This document shows, piece after piece, positions 25,957 through 37,673 of a stretch of 64,000 bases of DNA. The stretch covers positions 3,040,501 through 3,104,500 of the forward strand of contig OZ014412.1 in the NCBI GenBank assembly GCA_963965975.1, read 5' to 3'. The stretch comes from Xestospongia bergquistia. Lineage: Eukaryota > Porifera > Demospongiae > Haplosclerida > Petrosiidae. The notes beneath the pieces are model-generated. The model did not search any database. It was not told the DNA's origin and was given only the letters and a program-made list of their open reading frames with translations. Each line of letters begins with the position of its first letter. Position 1 is the first letter of the stretch. Made by a program: the position numbers and the translations under genes.

Positions 25957-26089
25957 AAAAGAGAAAAAGTTGTCTGTGTGCCTAATGAAAAGGTTCACAA
26001 TAAAGAATAAACAAAGTGAAAGTGTAATAATGTGGATAATGTCTTGTTTATTATGTTATGTAATTACTTTTAAATATTGTGTATTTTAT

Positions 26090-26355
26090 TAAGTTATTAC
26101 ATAGTTGTTGCTTCTATTGTTGTATTAGTAGTATTGAGTAACATTATTATATCATGCATACAGAAAAGAGACATTCTCTGTGAACATCATGAGATTGGAA
26201 TAATTTGCTTGCTTAATATTATTGTTAGTGATTTTGCTGACCAATTAGACGTACACCTGCTCAATGATTGTATTAATATGTGTCAGTGTGTGTATTATTT
26301 ATATGTCACACTTTATATTATATATATTAATGTCATATTGTCACTGCTAGATTAA
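26090..26355 (+). pseudogene. TM exon duplicate joined to a death-domain end remnant
   Basis: First part repeats the TM exon of the 24.1 kb gene: VVASIVVLVVLSNIIISCIQ KRDILCEHHE, with CAG where that gene has TAG. It then runs into SDFADQLDVHLLNDCINMC, which resembles the last helix of the death-domain exon (LADQL) plus its downstream sequence seen at 30760, 37060 and 42170. A scrambled 3' end of a type D receptor. Confidence 0.45.
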
Positions 26356-26490
26356 AATGAAAACAGTTTAGTTATAAGTGTGTTATTATTATAATTAAAT
26401 AACATAGATGACTATATATGTAATATAGCACTTATTATAGCAGTCACATGTCATTGATGCCCATGTCAGTACTGACAACATGATGTCTCA

Positions 26491-27410
26491 CTATTTTATC
26501 ACACCATACGCAGCACATTTGTTCACCTCTAGTTTAGTAGTAAGTCAATGAGGAATAGTATATGTTAGTGGATTAACAGGAGATGGTACAGTATCTATAA
26601 TGGATAATATTATTTACAAACTATTCCCACTGTTAGTATTACCTTGTCTCAGTGACTTAGTTCTTCTTATCTGACATATCACTATATGTACTAGTACAGT
26701 ACATACCAGTATTAGAACTGACACACCCACTAGACTCTCTGTGTAACATAAATATTTTTGAACTAAAATAATAATTATTATATAAGATAAGTAAAATTAT
26801 TTATTATTTAAATAACAAAAGTTTTGTTTTTGTTTCAAAGTAATTATTAGAATAATTTGTTACCTCCTAATGTCAGTAGTAGACATCAGTAGCTGATTCA
26901 GAAGAGGATAGCCACCATGTCGTGGCCATGTTATGAAAGGAACGATCAGCTATGTCAAAACTCTTGCCTCCTAATGCAGCCATCATTACACTTTTAGTTT
27001 ATATCTTTATAAAATGTATTGACAATTAAAAAATAATATAATAATCACAAAATAACACTAACACTCACCTAAACAATTACTTGTAGTTAAACAAAGATTT
27101 GTTGTTTCTATTACAGTAATAGTGATATTAGTAGATGATATTGTCCAGTCATCTGATAATCTATCCTCCTCTTCAATATCATATACATACATATTATATA
27201 TACCACTAGGTAGATCATATGTACATCCAATTACTGTACTACTACATACTGGATAACACATCAATGATATGTTACTACTGTAGGTAGAGGAGGTTAATGA
27301 AATAAGACAACCTTTAACAATAGCTCCTCTTATAAAATGACAGCTGTAACATATTCTACCAATATTACTTAGGTCATTATATAGGGTAGCTTCACTAATA
27401 TTGAATGTAC
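26491..27410 (-). pseudogene. type C receptor remnant (module, TM, tail)
   Basis: Minus strand: module exon 27410-27069 (SLMCYPVCSSTVIGCTYDLP, YVYDIEEEDRLSDDW; its end is replaced by VIETTNLCLTTSNCL), an expanded pre-TM segment near 26990-26867, TM exon 26738-26643 (GVSVLILVCTVLVHIVIC) and tail 26594-26491. The tail has lost about 45 bases, giving a stop after PLTYTIPH and leaving CAAYGVIK out of frame. No Ig/FN3 exons upstream before 28 kb. Confidence 0.6.
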
Positions 27411-27414
27411 CTCA

Positions 27415-28440
27415 AACTTCCATATTACTTGTAATTTCATCAACTAATGTTATATCCATCAACTACAAGGGATAACTATTATTGATTATTATTATTGCAA
27501 GGGATTATTATTATTATTATTGTTATTATAATAGCAAGTTATTATCAACATCAACATAATATACACTATTGGTAGAGGAGGTTATTGAGTAACACCATAA
27601 TATCACACTTATAGAAAAGAGAAGCTGTCTGTTTACCTAATGAGAGGACTAACAATGAGTAAACATCTTACATATATTATGTATATGAAAGTGAAAGTTT
27701 ATTTTCCCATTTTTTATAACAGATTCAGTTTTTGTTATTTTATTGTTATTTTATTTTATGAAATCGTTGACAAAAATGTTATTTTATAATGTGTTGGTTA
27801 AACTATTTAAATGTACATGTGTATTTCATTAAATCTTTCCTTGCACATAAGATATCTATAATTGTTCAAATTTATTATTAAGATATGACTCCATTACTAT
27901 ATCAGTGGGACTACTACATTATAATATAATGTGTTTGTTATAATACTAAATTGATATAGTTTACTATCTATAATAGTTTGTTAATATTAATTGTTGTTAT
28001 TATGAGATATATTACATTATGTAATACTATTTATTTTAATTGTATTAATATCAAAAATATACTCATTTTGACATCATAGTATCATTGTAAATCAATCAAT
28101 TATTTTATGATCACTTTGTAGACTATATTAATGCATTAATATAAAATCTAATGTTCATATCAATTACTTACTGTGGTATGTTGTACTAATACAAACCAAG
28201 AAATTACACAATAAATAATTCACATTAAGTTTGAATTCCATAGTAATCTATAATTTAAATTTTTTACAGTAATTTATATGTCAACTTACGGTACTGATAA
28301 AGATCATCATAACACAGTTGCTGAAACAACAAAGTCAGATAATTAGAAGAAAGGATATCAATTCAGTCGGATAGCTCTAATATAGAGTACATAAGCTATT
28401 TGTCAAGTTTCAGTATAATACTATTGTCATAACTCAGACA
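27415..28440. other. AT-rich region with a short TM-tail scrap
   Basis: Includes a TTA-rich run (27480-27535) and at 27590-27660 a scrap matching the text after the TM stop of the 24.1 kb gene (ACTTATAGAAAAGAGAA). The part from about 28190 is probably the upstream region of the next receptor. No complete gene. Confidence 0.45.
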
Positions 28441-28448
28441 AACTTAGT

Positions 28449-30547
28449 ATGGATCTAGTGAAGACAACATGGCTACTACTGATATTGTTAGTATCTATTA
28501 TATTAAAATGTACAGGTATGATTATATTAATAACTAATGTACTATTTTATTTAGTTTTATTATATAGCTGTTCAGTTCATATTTACTCCATCTCCTAACA
28601 TTGGAGTTTATCAACTAGCACATTACCAATGTTCAGTAGATTATACTGGTGTGACTGTTACTTGGAATATTAATGGCACAGGTTCCACTAACAATGAAAT
28701 TATCCAACTTGGTATTGTTACAAATGGAGCAGGATCACCTAACTCCAGTCTTACCATACCTGGATACCCTCAATATAACAATACAGTAGTGAGATGTAAT
28801 GCTTTTGGGTCTGTAGATGGTAGTAATTATTTCAACTTTAGTGAATCTATTCTGAGAATACAAGGTAATACACTCTCTGATATATCTAATTATTTCTCCT
28901 CTCATTAGGTCAACTAGATGCTGTCAACAACTTGATATGTCATGTACAAAGTCAGTATATAAACTGTTCCTGGTCTCCTCCCTTCTCTCTGGTATCCATT
29001 CCTGGTTATATCATCAATGTTACTTATGAAGGAGAACTAGTTACACAGAACACTACATCTTCTACAACATGGCAGTACAACTATTGTCCTAGTCAATTTG
29101 GTAACTATACAATTAGTGTATCTGGTAATAACTCAGCTGGAGAAGGAGAGATAAATACTACATCACTACATGTACCAGGAGGTATTATCACTATGGTTAC
29201 TAATATATAATTTATTACTTTCATTTAGTAAATATAAGTAATTTAACAACTACCTTTATCAGATCAGTTAATAGTTGGATACTAAATATAACAATATATG
29301 ATTTGGTAAGTTACATTATGATATCTCTAGATACCTCATGTTTGTGATATTAGGAACTTCAACAATGTCCACATACAGTGGAGTCAGCTCAACTAAATGT
29401 TGTTATATACAATGAAGACAATTCTTCTATATTTCTAAATAATCCAATAATTCTAACTGATGAAGGAGTTATTGTTGTTACAATCTATATTGTAAATATT
29501 ACTGAGAATAAAATATGGAAGACAAGAATGACTTTATCATTACCAAGTGGAGCTGTTATTGATGTAACAGAATCAACTGTACTAAGTAAGTACATTATAA
29601 ATAACTTATAACTATTTTCTCATTCATTAGGTACATATGATATTACTGAAGCTACCCTATATAATGATCTAAGTAATATTGGTAGAATATGTTACAGCTG
29701 TCATTTTATAAGAGGAGCTATTGTTAAAGGTTGTCTTATTTCATTAACCTCCTCTACCTACAGTACTAACATATCATTGATGTGTTCTCCAGTATGTAGT
29801 AGTACAGTAATTGGATGTACATATGATCTACCTAGTGGTATATATAATATGTATGTATATGATATTGAAGAGGAGGGTAGATTATCAGATGAGTGTGCAA
29901 TATCATCTACTAATATCACTATTACTGGATTGGATCCATCCCCTCCAGTGACCTTTATATCATGTCTTCAAGTAACAGTTACTACTAGTACTTGTTTTGG
30001 TAAGAACTAACAGTATTTTTTTATTATATTATGTTTTATTTCTTTGTGATATGATATGTTTTATAGATATGCAAGTTTGTAAGGACACAAATAGTGTAAT
30101 GACAGCTGCATTAGGAGGTAATGAATAATTCCACTTGACATTTTGAAGCAATAACAAAATCTTTGTTATAGAAGTTAACATGATATTGAAAGATGAATAA
30201 TTTTTATTTACATATCTTAACTAAAATAATTGTAAAATTTATTTTGCATAGGAAGTCTAGTGGGTGTGTCAGTTCTAATACTGGTATGTACTGTATTAGT
30301 ACATATAGTGATATGTTGGATAAGAAGAACTAAGTCACTGAGACAAGGTAATACTAACAGTGGGAATAGTTTGTAAATGATATTATCCATTGTAGGTACT
30401 GTACCATCTCCTGTTAATCCACTAACAGATACTGTCCCTCATCAAGTTATACCTCAATATGAGGATGTTGATATTATAACAAATACACTATGTACTACTG
30501 AACTAGAGATGAACACATGTGCAGCGTATGGTGTGATAAAATATTAA
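28449..30547 (+). CDS. type C Ig-FN3 receptor (537 aa), reference copy
   Basis: Exons 28449-28515, 28568-28864, 28909-29181, 29229-29305, 29354-29585, 29631-29999, 30067-30117, 30252-30347, 30396-30547; 1614 bases, all phases agree. Signal peptide 1-22 (MDLVKTTWLLLILLVSIILK); Ig 23-121 (HYQCSVDYTGVTVTWNINGT, SSLTIPGYPQYNNTVVRC); FN3 122-212 (INCSWSPPFSLVSIPGYIIN, NNSAGEGEI); type C module 213-438 (ESAQLNVVIYNEDNSSIFLN; RICYSCHFIRGAIVKGCLIS; CTYDLPSGIYNMYVYDIEEE; STNITITGLDPSPP); stalk 439-455; TM about 460-480; RRTKSLRQ; tail 487-537 with PVNPLTDTVPHQVIPQYEDV and CAAYGVIKY. Nine short exons, introns 36-134 bases. ATG chosen because it gives a clean signal peptide and the same start is used by three paralogues. 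Confidence 0.82.
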
Positions 30548-31840
30548 TTGGTACTAAGATATTACAATATCAGTATTGACAATCATGATGTGTGAAAATT
30601 AATAAAAGTACTATTATTATTATATACATAGTTATCTTATTCTTAAAACATAACACATGGTATAATAATTTAGTATAATACATGATAATTCTAGTTGGTC
30701 AGTTAAACTGTTTTCATTTTAATCTACCACTGACAGTATGATATAATTATATATAATATAAAGTGTGACATATAAATAATACATACACTGGCATATATTA
30801 ATACAATCACTGAGCAGCTGTACTTCTAATTGATCAACAAATTCACTAACAGTAATAATAAACAGTCAAGTGATAACAATAAGCAACTAACTAAATATGT
30901 TCTATTATAGTTCTTGTTGGTCATTCACTGCACTCTGGGATGATCAAGATTATCCTGGATGTGAGGCCTCCTGTTGTACTTCTCCTAAGATGCCATGATT
31001 TGTCAAGAGACTAATTGAGATAGTTAATGATGATATTGAGTTGAGTACACATGGTTTTAATAGTCATTAGATTCATATTAATGGTACTCCTCTTGACCTT
31101 GTTGAACTTTATATATTATTAGTTATTGTTTATACTGAGTCATCATCTACTAAATGATACACAGTAACAGTACATATTAGCATTAACAATAAATGAGTTT
31201 AAGGCATTTGATATGATCAGAGATGTGTGATGATTTATCAACGGCATTGCAAAGAAACCTTTGTTCATGTTTGTGGTACTTCCAGGAAATGAACTATACT
31301 GCTACTTCCAGAAAGTGAACAAATAATGTAATATCTGGAATTTATATGAGAGTGATTATACACATTAAATTTATATGGAAGATTATAGACATTAATTTAT
31401 ATGATAGTGATTATACTACACATTAATTTATATGGTAGTGATTATACACATTAATTTATATGATAGTGACAACCCACATATTATATAGTCTAACAGTCCA
31501 AGTAAGCATTAACAGCTAATGAATTATATTAATTTGATATGATAAGAAGAGTGTTATTATTATATTGCATGGTCATCTACTTAAAGTACAACACAGCACA
31601 TTCTATAAAAACTTTATTTAGTATAATTGACAAATTTATTTATAGATGTTATTTCTTTATTAAGAGACCTTTCTGACTATTTGATTGTGTGTGGTACTGA
31701 AAAATGAGTGATACAATTATAATATGATTTATAAAACAGTTTATTAAATATAAACTAGAAAAGTAAATTGTACCTGATTTCTAAAAACATCACATTGTAA
31801 TACACAATAATTGAACTATTTCCACTTAAAACTAGGACAC
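30548..31840. other. spacer with death-domain end scraps
   Basis: On the minus strand 30870-30760 resembles the scrap at 26090-26355 (VSEFVDQLEVQLLSDCI). Around 31350-31470 a short text (ATTAATTTATATGATAGTGA) is repeated three to four times. No gene. Confidence 0.45.
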
Positions 31841-32530
31841 ACAAATATGGCATAATAATACATAATATATAGAGGACATATATATAATACACATACTAAC
31901 AATATGACATAATAATACATAATATAAAGAGGACATATATATAATGCACATACTATCAATATGGCATAATAATACATATTATATAGAGGACATATATATA
32001 ATACACATACTAACAATATGACATAATAATATATAATATATAGAGGACATATATATAATACACATACTAACAATATGACATAATAATACATAATATATAG
32101 AGGACATATATATAATACACATACTAACAATATGACATAATAATATATAATATATAGAGGACATATATATAATACACATACTAACAATATGACATAATAA
32201 TACATAATATATAGAGGACATATATATAATACACATACTAACAATATGACATAATAATACATAATATATAGAGGACATATATATAATACACATACTAACA
32301 ATATGACATAATAATACATAATATATAGAGGACATATATATAATACACATACTAACAATATGACATAATAATACATAATATATAGAGGACATATATATAA
32401 TACACATACTAACAATATGACATATAATACATAATATATAGAGGACATATATATATAATACACATACTAACAATATGACATAATAATATATAATATAAAG
32501 AGGACATATATATAATACACATACTAACAC
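31840..32530. repeat. 57-base tandem repeat (about 12 copies)
   Basis: The unit is exactly 57 bases (for example TAGAGGACAT recurs at 32041 and 32098) and reads ...ACATATATATAATACACATA CTAACAATATGACATAATAA. Copies differ at one or two sites. Because 57 is a multiple of three, two minus-strand frames stay open for about 200 codons with a 19-residue period; I regard them as by-products. Confidence 0.9.
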
Positions 32531-32578
32531 ACATAAATACAGTCACTGAGCAGTATTACCACTAATTAGTCAGCAACT

Positions 32579-32802
32579 TCATTGATTTACAGCTGGTAAC
32601 CTCAATATCATTAACAATGTGTCCCAGGTATATGGATGTCTATTAGTCTCGTACCATAGTTGGAACACACCAACGATACCTTGATGGTTCTCTTCAATGT
32701 CATCTAGTTCAGGTGGAGTTAGTACTAGGGCAGTACCTATCTCTCGTAGTTTCATAGTTACATGTGGAGCAACATAAGTAACTAGATCTTTATGAGTTAA
32801 CT
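32579..32802 (-). CDS. death-domain exon, intact frame
   Basis: Minus strand. Acceptor AG before 32802 gives phase 1; the frame ends at TGA at 32579. Reads LTHKDLVTYVAPHVTMKLRE, IGTALVLTPPELDDIEENHQ, GIVGVFQLWYETNRHPYTWD, TLLMILRLPAVNQ. It lacks the last helix (LADQL) of the 16.9 kb copy. It is paired with a tail exon 32974-32849, so tail plus death domain can be joined, but no TM or ectodomain exon follows upstream within 2 kb. Confidence 0.65.
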
Positions 32803-32848
32803 CTAATATAATAAATATAATATCTACTATATAGTAAAGTTTACTGAC

Positions 32849-32974
32849 CTGTTGTCTTCTTAATAGTTAATTTATCACTTGTTTTATTAGACAAAGTAGA
32901 GTACTGACTGTCAGATGATGATATAGAACTTGTCATGTTACTATTAGTAGGTAGTGTAGAATACATAGGTGGAT
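32849..32974 (-). pseudogene. ITIM/death-domain tail exon, 3' part
   Basis: Minus strand: PPMYSTLPTNSNMTSSI, SSDSQYSTLSNKTSDKLTIK, KTTG and donor (CAACAG|gtcagt). Homology stops at about 32974 where unrelated AT-rich DNA begins, so the front of the exon with its tyrosine motifs is missing. Confidence 0.55.
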
Positions 32975-34180
32975 TTTATATGGAGAATAGCTATTGAATT
33001 ACAAAAAATACACTTCAGTCATAACATGTTGAATATTAACATATATGTTATTAAGCTTGCCATATCCTGTTAGATAGTGTACTTTCACAATATAAAATCC
33101 ACCAATGTAACATTATAAGATATTGTATTAAACTATATTATCTTGTTATTGATGTCTCATATAATACTGTACTATGTAGTAATATGAAAAGTACAACAGT
33201 AATGTAATATAACTGACCATTCTCAGACCAGTACATCAAGAGGAGCAATAAGAAAAAAAATCGTTTGTGGTATATTTAAAATTAATTGTCTTCAATGATC
33301 AATCTCACTAACTAGATTTTGGAAAATGAATTTTTTGATCAAGTCTTAATATTAATAACAATTAATTTTAACAGCTATTATAGATGATATCAATTTAGTA
33401 TTATAACAAACACATTATATTATGATATAGTAGTTCCACTTATATAGTTACTTCTATCTCTCTCAACAGACTCTAGTACATTAATTAAAATTACTGTAAA
33501 TAATTCACATCTATAATCATAAGAGATTAGATTATCTTCCAATTAAATATAACAAAATATAACAATACTAATACACCATAATATAATAATATTGCTTAAT
33601 AGCATTAACATTAGTACTGTTATAACAATTAGAAGAGTTCTTTAAATTACAACTCATCATTGTTGTATTGATAATAGGTTGAGTACAGAGTTGAGTGGAC
33701 TACAAGAGAGTCAATAAACAATTATATTACATAATGTATTATATCTCAAAGTACTCTCTGATATAATATGATTATACAATATTAAATCACTATTATTAAG
33801 ATGGTGCTATTGGAAATACTGAGAAAAATTAATTGTAGTATATTTGAAATTTATTGTCTTCAATGATCAATGTTACTAACTAGATTTGTTTATTATAGAA
33901 AATGAATTGTTTTGATCAAGTCTTATTGAGTTACAACTCATCACTATTGGTATCTATTGTAAACATTATATACATGATCTAGACATGGATAATATACATG
34001 TGGAATAGATAAAATGAATAGATATACTTAAATGTTTATTGTTTGTCTCATATATTACATTGTTAGTTGTATCTTAATGTCTAATGTAATGATAAGCATG
34101 ATGTGTTAATGATGATCTGTTAAAACACAATAACTGACTCAACCATTTGACTTAATTTGAATTGAGTAATAAAAAATAAA

Positions 34181-34225
<45 letters not shown>

Positions 34226-34365
34226 CTGTGCACTGATTACATACATACATATATATGTGTGTGTGTGTGTGTGTGTCATAAGAAGTATATTAAAATTGAA
34301 TGTCTTAATTTTATAACATTGATTGTAAACTGCTAAGGCTAAGTAAACTGTTACTATAGGATATG
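32975..34365. repeat. spacer holding two copies of a dispersed repeat
   Basis: A sequence with AATTAATTGTCTTCAATGAT and TTTTTTGATCAAGTCTTA occurs at about 33270-33370 and 33835-33930, and again at 40105-40200 and 45215-45310. Simple repeats (TAAA/TAA at 34175-34225, TG at 34255-34277) lie at the right. No gene. Confidence 0.55.
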
Positions 34366-34399
34366 TCTAATGATAGTAATAGTTGATACATGTCCTAGA

Positions 34400-34485
34400 C
34401 AAGCATGTGACACTATAGTAGGTGTGTCAGTTTCAATACTGGTATGTACTTTACTAGTACATATAGTGATATGTTGGATAAGAAT
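34400..34485 (+). pseudogene. orphan type C TM exon fragment
   Basis: Reads VGVSVSILVCTLLVHIVICW IR, the TM exon of type C receptors, then loses homology (MEYFHISL). It sits 45 bases upstream of the next receptor's start codon, so it is probably a relic left at a duplication junction. Confidence 0.6.
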
Positions 34486-34530
34486 GGAATATTTCCATAT
34501 TAGCCTAAACTTTTTGAGATTTGATCCAAA

Positions 34531-36396
34531 ATGGCAGGACCTCAGATGGGAGTCACATGTTCTCTCTTCTTGATAATGTTTTCCTTCAATCTTACAAGTA
34601 TGGATTGTTCTGCTTTATTTAATTGTTACCTCCAGTGATAGACTTAAACAATGTAGGAGCCTTACTTATCATATATATAGTTATACAAATGTATCTTCAA
34701 ACTAACAAACTCTTTTTATTTTATTATATAGCTGTCCAGGTCACATTTGTTCCATCTCCTAACATTGGAGTCTATCAACTAGCACATTACCAATGTTTAG
34801 TGGATAGTACTAGTGTGAGTATTGCATGGCTTGTTAATGGAACAGGTTCTGGTCATAATGACATTATTCAACTTGGTATTATTACAAATGGAGCAGGATC
34901 ATCTAAGTCCAGTCTTATAATACCTGGATATCCTCAATTTAACAATACAGAAGTGAGATGTATTGCCTCAGAATCTGACAATATAAATAATTATATTAAC
35001 TTGGGGAACTCTATTCTGATTATACAAGGTAACACACTCTGATATATGTCATTATATCTCCTCTCATTAGGTGAACTAGCTGCTGTCAACAACTTGATAT
35101 GTCATATAGAAAGTCAGTATATAAACTGTTCCTGGTCTCCTCCTTTCTCTCTGGTATCCATACCTGGTTATATCATCAATGTTACTTATGGAGGAGAACT
35201 AGTTACACAGAACACTACATCTTTTACAACATGGCAGTACTGTCCCAGTCAATTTGGTACATATACAATCAGTATAGCTGGTAATAACTCAGCTGGAGAA
35301 GGAGAGATAAGTACTACATCAGTTGTAGTACCAGAAAGTAAATGATGTAGACATTTTGATTTATCAACTACTTGATATTAATAGATACAATTACTAACTA
35401 TAATGTGACTCCTAAAAGATTATTAAATGACACATATCTGATCAACTATATTGTAGAGGTATGATAACTTCTCTTATATAAATATCATATACTTTTACAT
35501 ATATTCTATTTAGACTGTATATTCACTACAGCCATCATTAGTATTTATCAATGTAACTAATAGTAATGGAACTACATTTATTTTTAATGGAAGTGTACAT
35601 GATATTGTTGGAAATAAGTTAATTGGAAATATAAGTATTGACATGACTGACAGACAAAAATGGAGTATTATTTTGACATTAAGATACAACTGTAGATTTC
35701 TTAATTCACCAGTTAAACTATTTTGTAAGTTTGTTTAATCATATTAATTGTATTAATATTTTTATTAGCTACATTTGATGTTCAAAATGGCAGCTTAATA
35801 GAGGAGTCTGGAGAAGTTTGTTTTACTTGTTATTTTCTTGAGGGTAGTCAATCACAAGGATGTTATATTGAATATAACTCACTTATAACAGATTACTACA
35901 GTGGTAATATTACCATAGTGAGAACATCAGTAGATACCAGTACTGCTAGTAAATGTGTAACAGGAATATATACCAGTAACTATAATGTGACATTTTATGA
36001 TATGGATTATAACAATAGTATTTACATGGAGGAGTATGCTGTAAAACTGACTAGTCAGTTAGTGACTGGATTATCCCCTACTTCTCCTACACTAACTACT
36101 ATACTTACTTCTACTCCAACGTCCATATCTGGTTTACCTTTATCAGCTAATGTTATATCAACATCTCCATCACCTACTACAGTATGTACAGACTGTATTA
36201 ATAGTAAGTTATTAATAATGTTTTCTTAATATAATTCATACTATTATTACTATAGGAGATAATTCATCTGTTAATGGTAAGTTTATTTATAAATGTAATG
36301 CTCTTATTATACAAGTTCTTTGTAGTTGCTGGTCCTGTTGTTGCTATTCTTGTTGTGTTAGCAGTATTGAGTAACATTGTAATATCATACTTATAG
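34531..36396 (+). CDS. type D Ig-FN3 receptor, tailless (480 aa)
   Basis: Exons 34531-34597, 34732-35028, 35071-35337, 35385-35458, 35514-35724, 35769-36203, 36256-36276, 36326-36396; 1443 bases, all phases agree. Signal peptide 1-22 (MAGPQMGVTCSLFLIMFSFN); Ig 23-121 (HYQCLVDSTSVSIAWLVNGT); FN3 122-210; type D module 211-450 (VCFTCYFLEGSQSQGCYIEY, DYNNSIYMEEYAVKL); stalk; TM 458-480 (VVAILVVLAVLSNIVISYL) then TAG. As at 25956 the frame stays open after the stop (KRENVVCEPNEKVHNKKV). A remnant tail exon end and a death-domain exon follow at 36768 and 36841, suggesting that the ancestor carried them. Confidence 0.76.
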
Positions 36397-36767
36397 AAAA
36401 GAGAAAACGTTGTCTGTGAACCTAATGAGAAGGTTCACAACAAAAAAGTGTAGCAGCCAGATCACACATTCATTAACTTTGACACTGCTCTCTCTAGACA
36501 CTAATGATCCTGTCTTTGTTAATAAAAGGAGAAGTCACTCAATGACTATATTAACTGTATTGTTATAAGTCTTATGTATGTATACATATGGTATGGTATA
36601 CCATACCATATATGGTATTATGGTATTGTATGTGTATATTTTATATGTGTATGTAAGTTAAGTTATAAACATATTAACATATTATGATAATATGAGATTT
36701 ATAGATATCAAGAACAATTTAGTTTTATGTTTAATAAAGTTTTATGAATATAATTAAGTCATAACAC

Positions 36768-37105
36768 TTAACTATTAAGAAGACAACAGGTCAGTAAACT
36801 TTACTATATAGTAGATATTATATTATATTTATTATAATAGAGTTAACTCATAAAGATCTAGTTACTTGTGTTGCTCCACATGTTACTACAAAATTACAAG
36901 AGATAGGTACTGCCCTAGCACTAACTCCATCTGAACTACATGACATTGAAGAGAACCATCAAGGTATCACTGGTGTGTTCCAACTCTGGTATGAGTCCAA
37001 GAGACATCCATATATGTACACATTACAATGATATTGAGGTTACCAGCTGTGAATGAACTTGAGCTTGCTAATCAATTAGTGGTACCAGCTGCTCAATGAC
37101 TGTAT
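36768..37105 (+). pseudogene. tail end plus broken death-domain exon
   Basis: LTIKKTTG end and donor at 36768-36789, then a proper acceptor (ataatag) and the death-domain exon from 36841: LTHKDLVTCVAPHVTTKLQE, IGTALALTPSELHDIEENHQ, GITGVFQLWYESKRHPYMY. A short deletion in the TWDTLL segment shifts the frame to a TGA at 37029-37031; ELANQL follows out of frame near 37060. Confidence 0.62.
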
Positions 37106-37109
37106 TTAC

Positions 37110-37670
37110 ATGTGTGTATTTTTTATATGTCTATTTTATATTTGTATAGTTATGTCATGTTGTGTGTTATAGTTTTAAATGGAATAATTATTACCTTGCA
37201 TCTGATATTTGTAGAAATGAGATATAATTTATATTTTTTGTTTATATTTAATAAACTGCTTAAATTATAAATCATACCGAGTGGTTTCGATCATTTTTTT
37301 AGTACCACATGCAAGCAAACGACAAAACAATTAGAGAGCTCTCTTTAAAATGAAATAACTACTTATTAAAATAAAATTGTCAACTTTCAATTATACTAAA
37401 TGACTGTATAAAGTTTTTGTATTGTAATGTATTGTGCTTTAAATAGATAACCATACAACAATGAAACTCTTCTTATCTTCTTAATATAATCCATTAGCTG
37501 TTAGTTGTACTTGCTATTTGTATTGTTACTATATGACATATAGTCACATATAAATTAATGTGTATAGTCACTTATTGTCAACTATGCAATGCTACTGGTA
37601 TTATAGGAGATATAGTAATATAATAATAATTATATTATAATTAATTAATATAGTAATATAATATAATAAT
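37110..37670. other. spacer
   Basis: AT-rich; ends in a TAATATA-type run at the break point of the truncated receptor at 37674. No gene seen. Confidence 0.45.
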
Positions 37671-37673
37671 TAG

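Noticed and set aside
30396-30547. Canonical ITIMs in type C tails
   Set aside because: YENV/YEDV is preceded by PQ and YGVI by AA, so position -2 does not fit; described only as SH2-type motifs.
31816-32530. Minus-strand frames of 183 and 215 codons
   Set aside because: They are produced by the 57-base satellite; both show an exact 19-residue period and no start context or exon signals.
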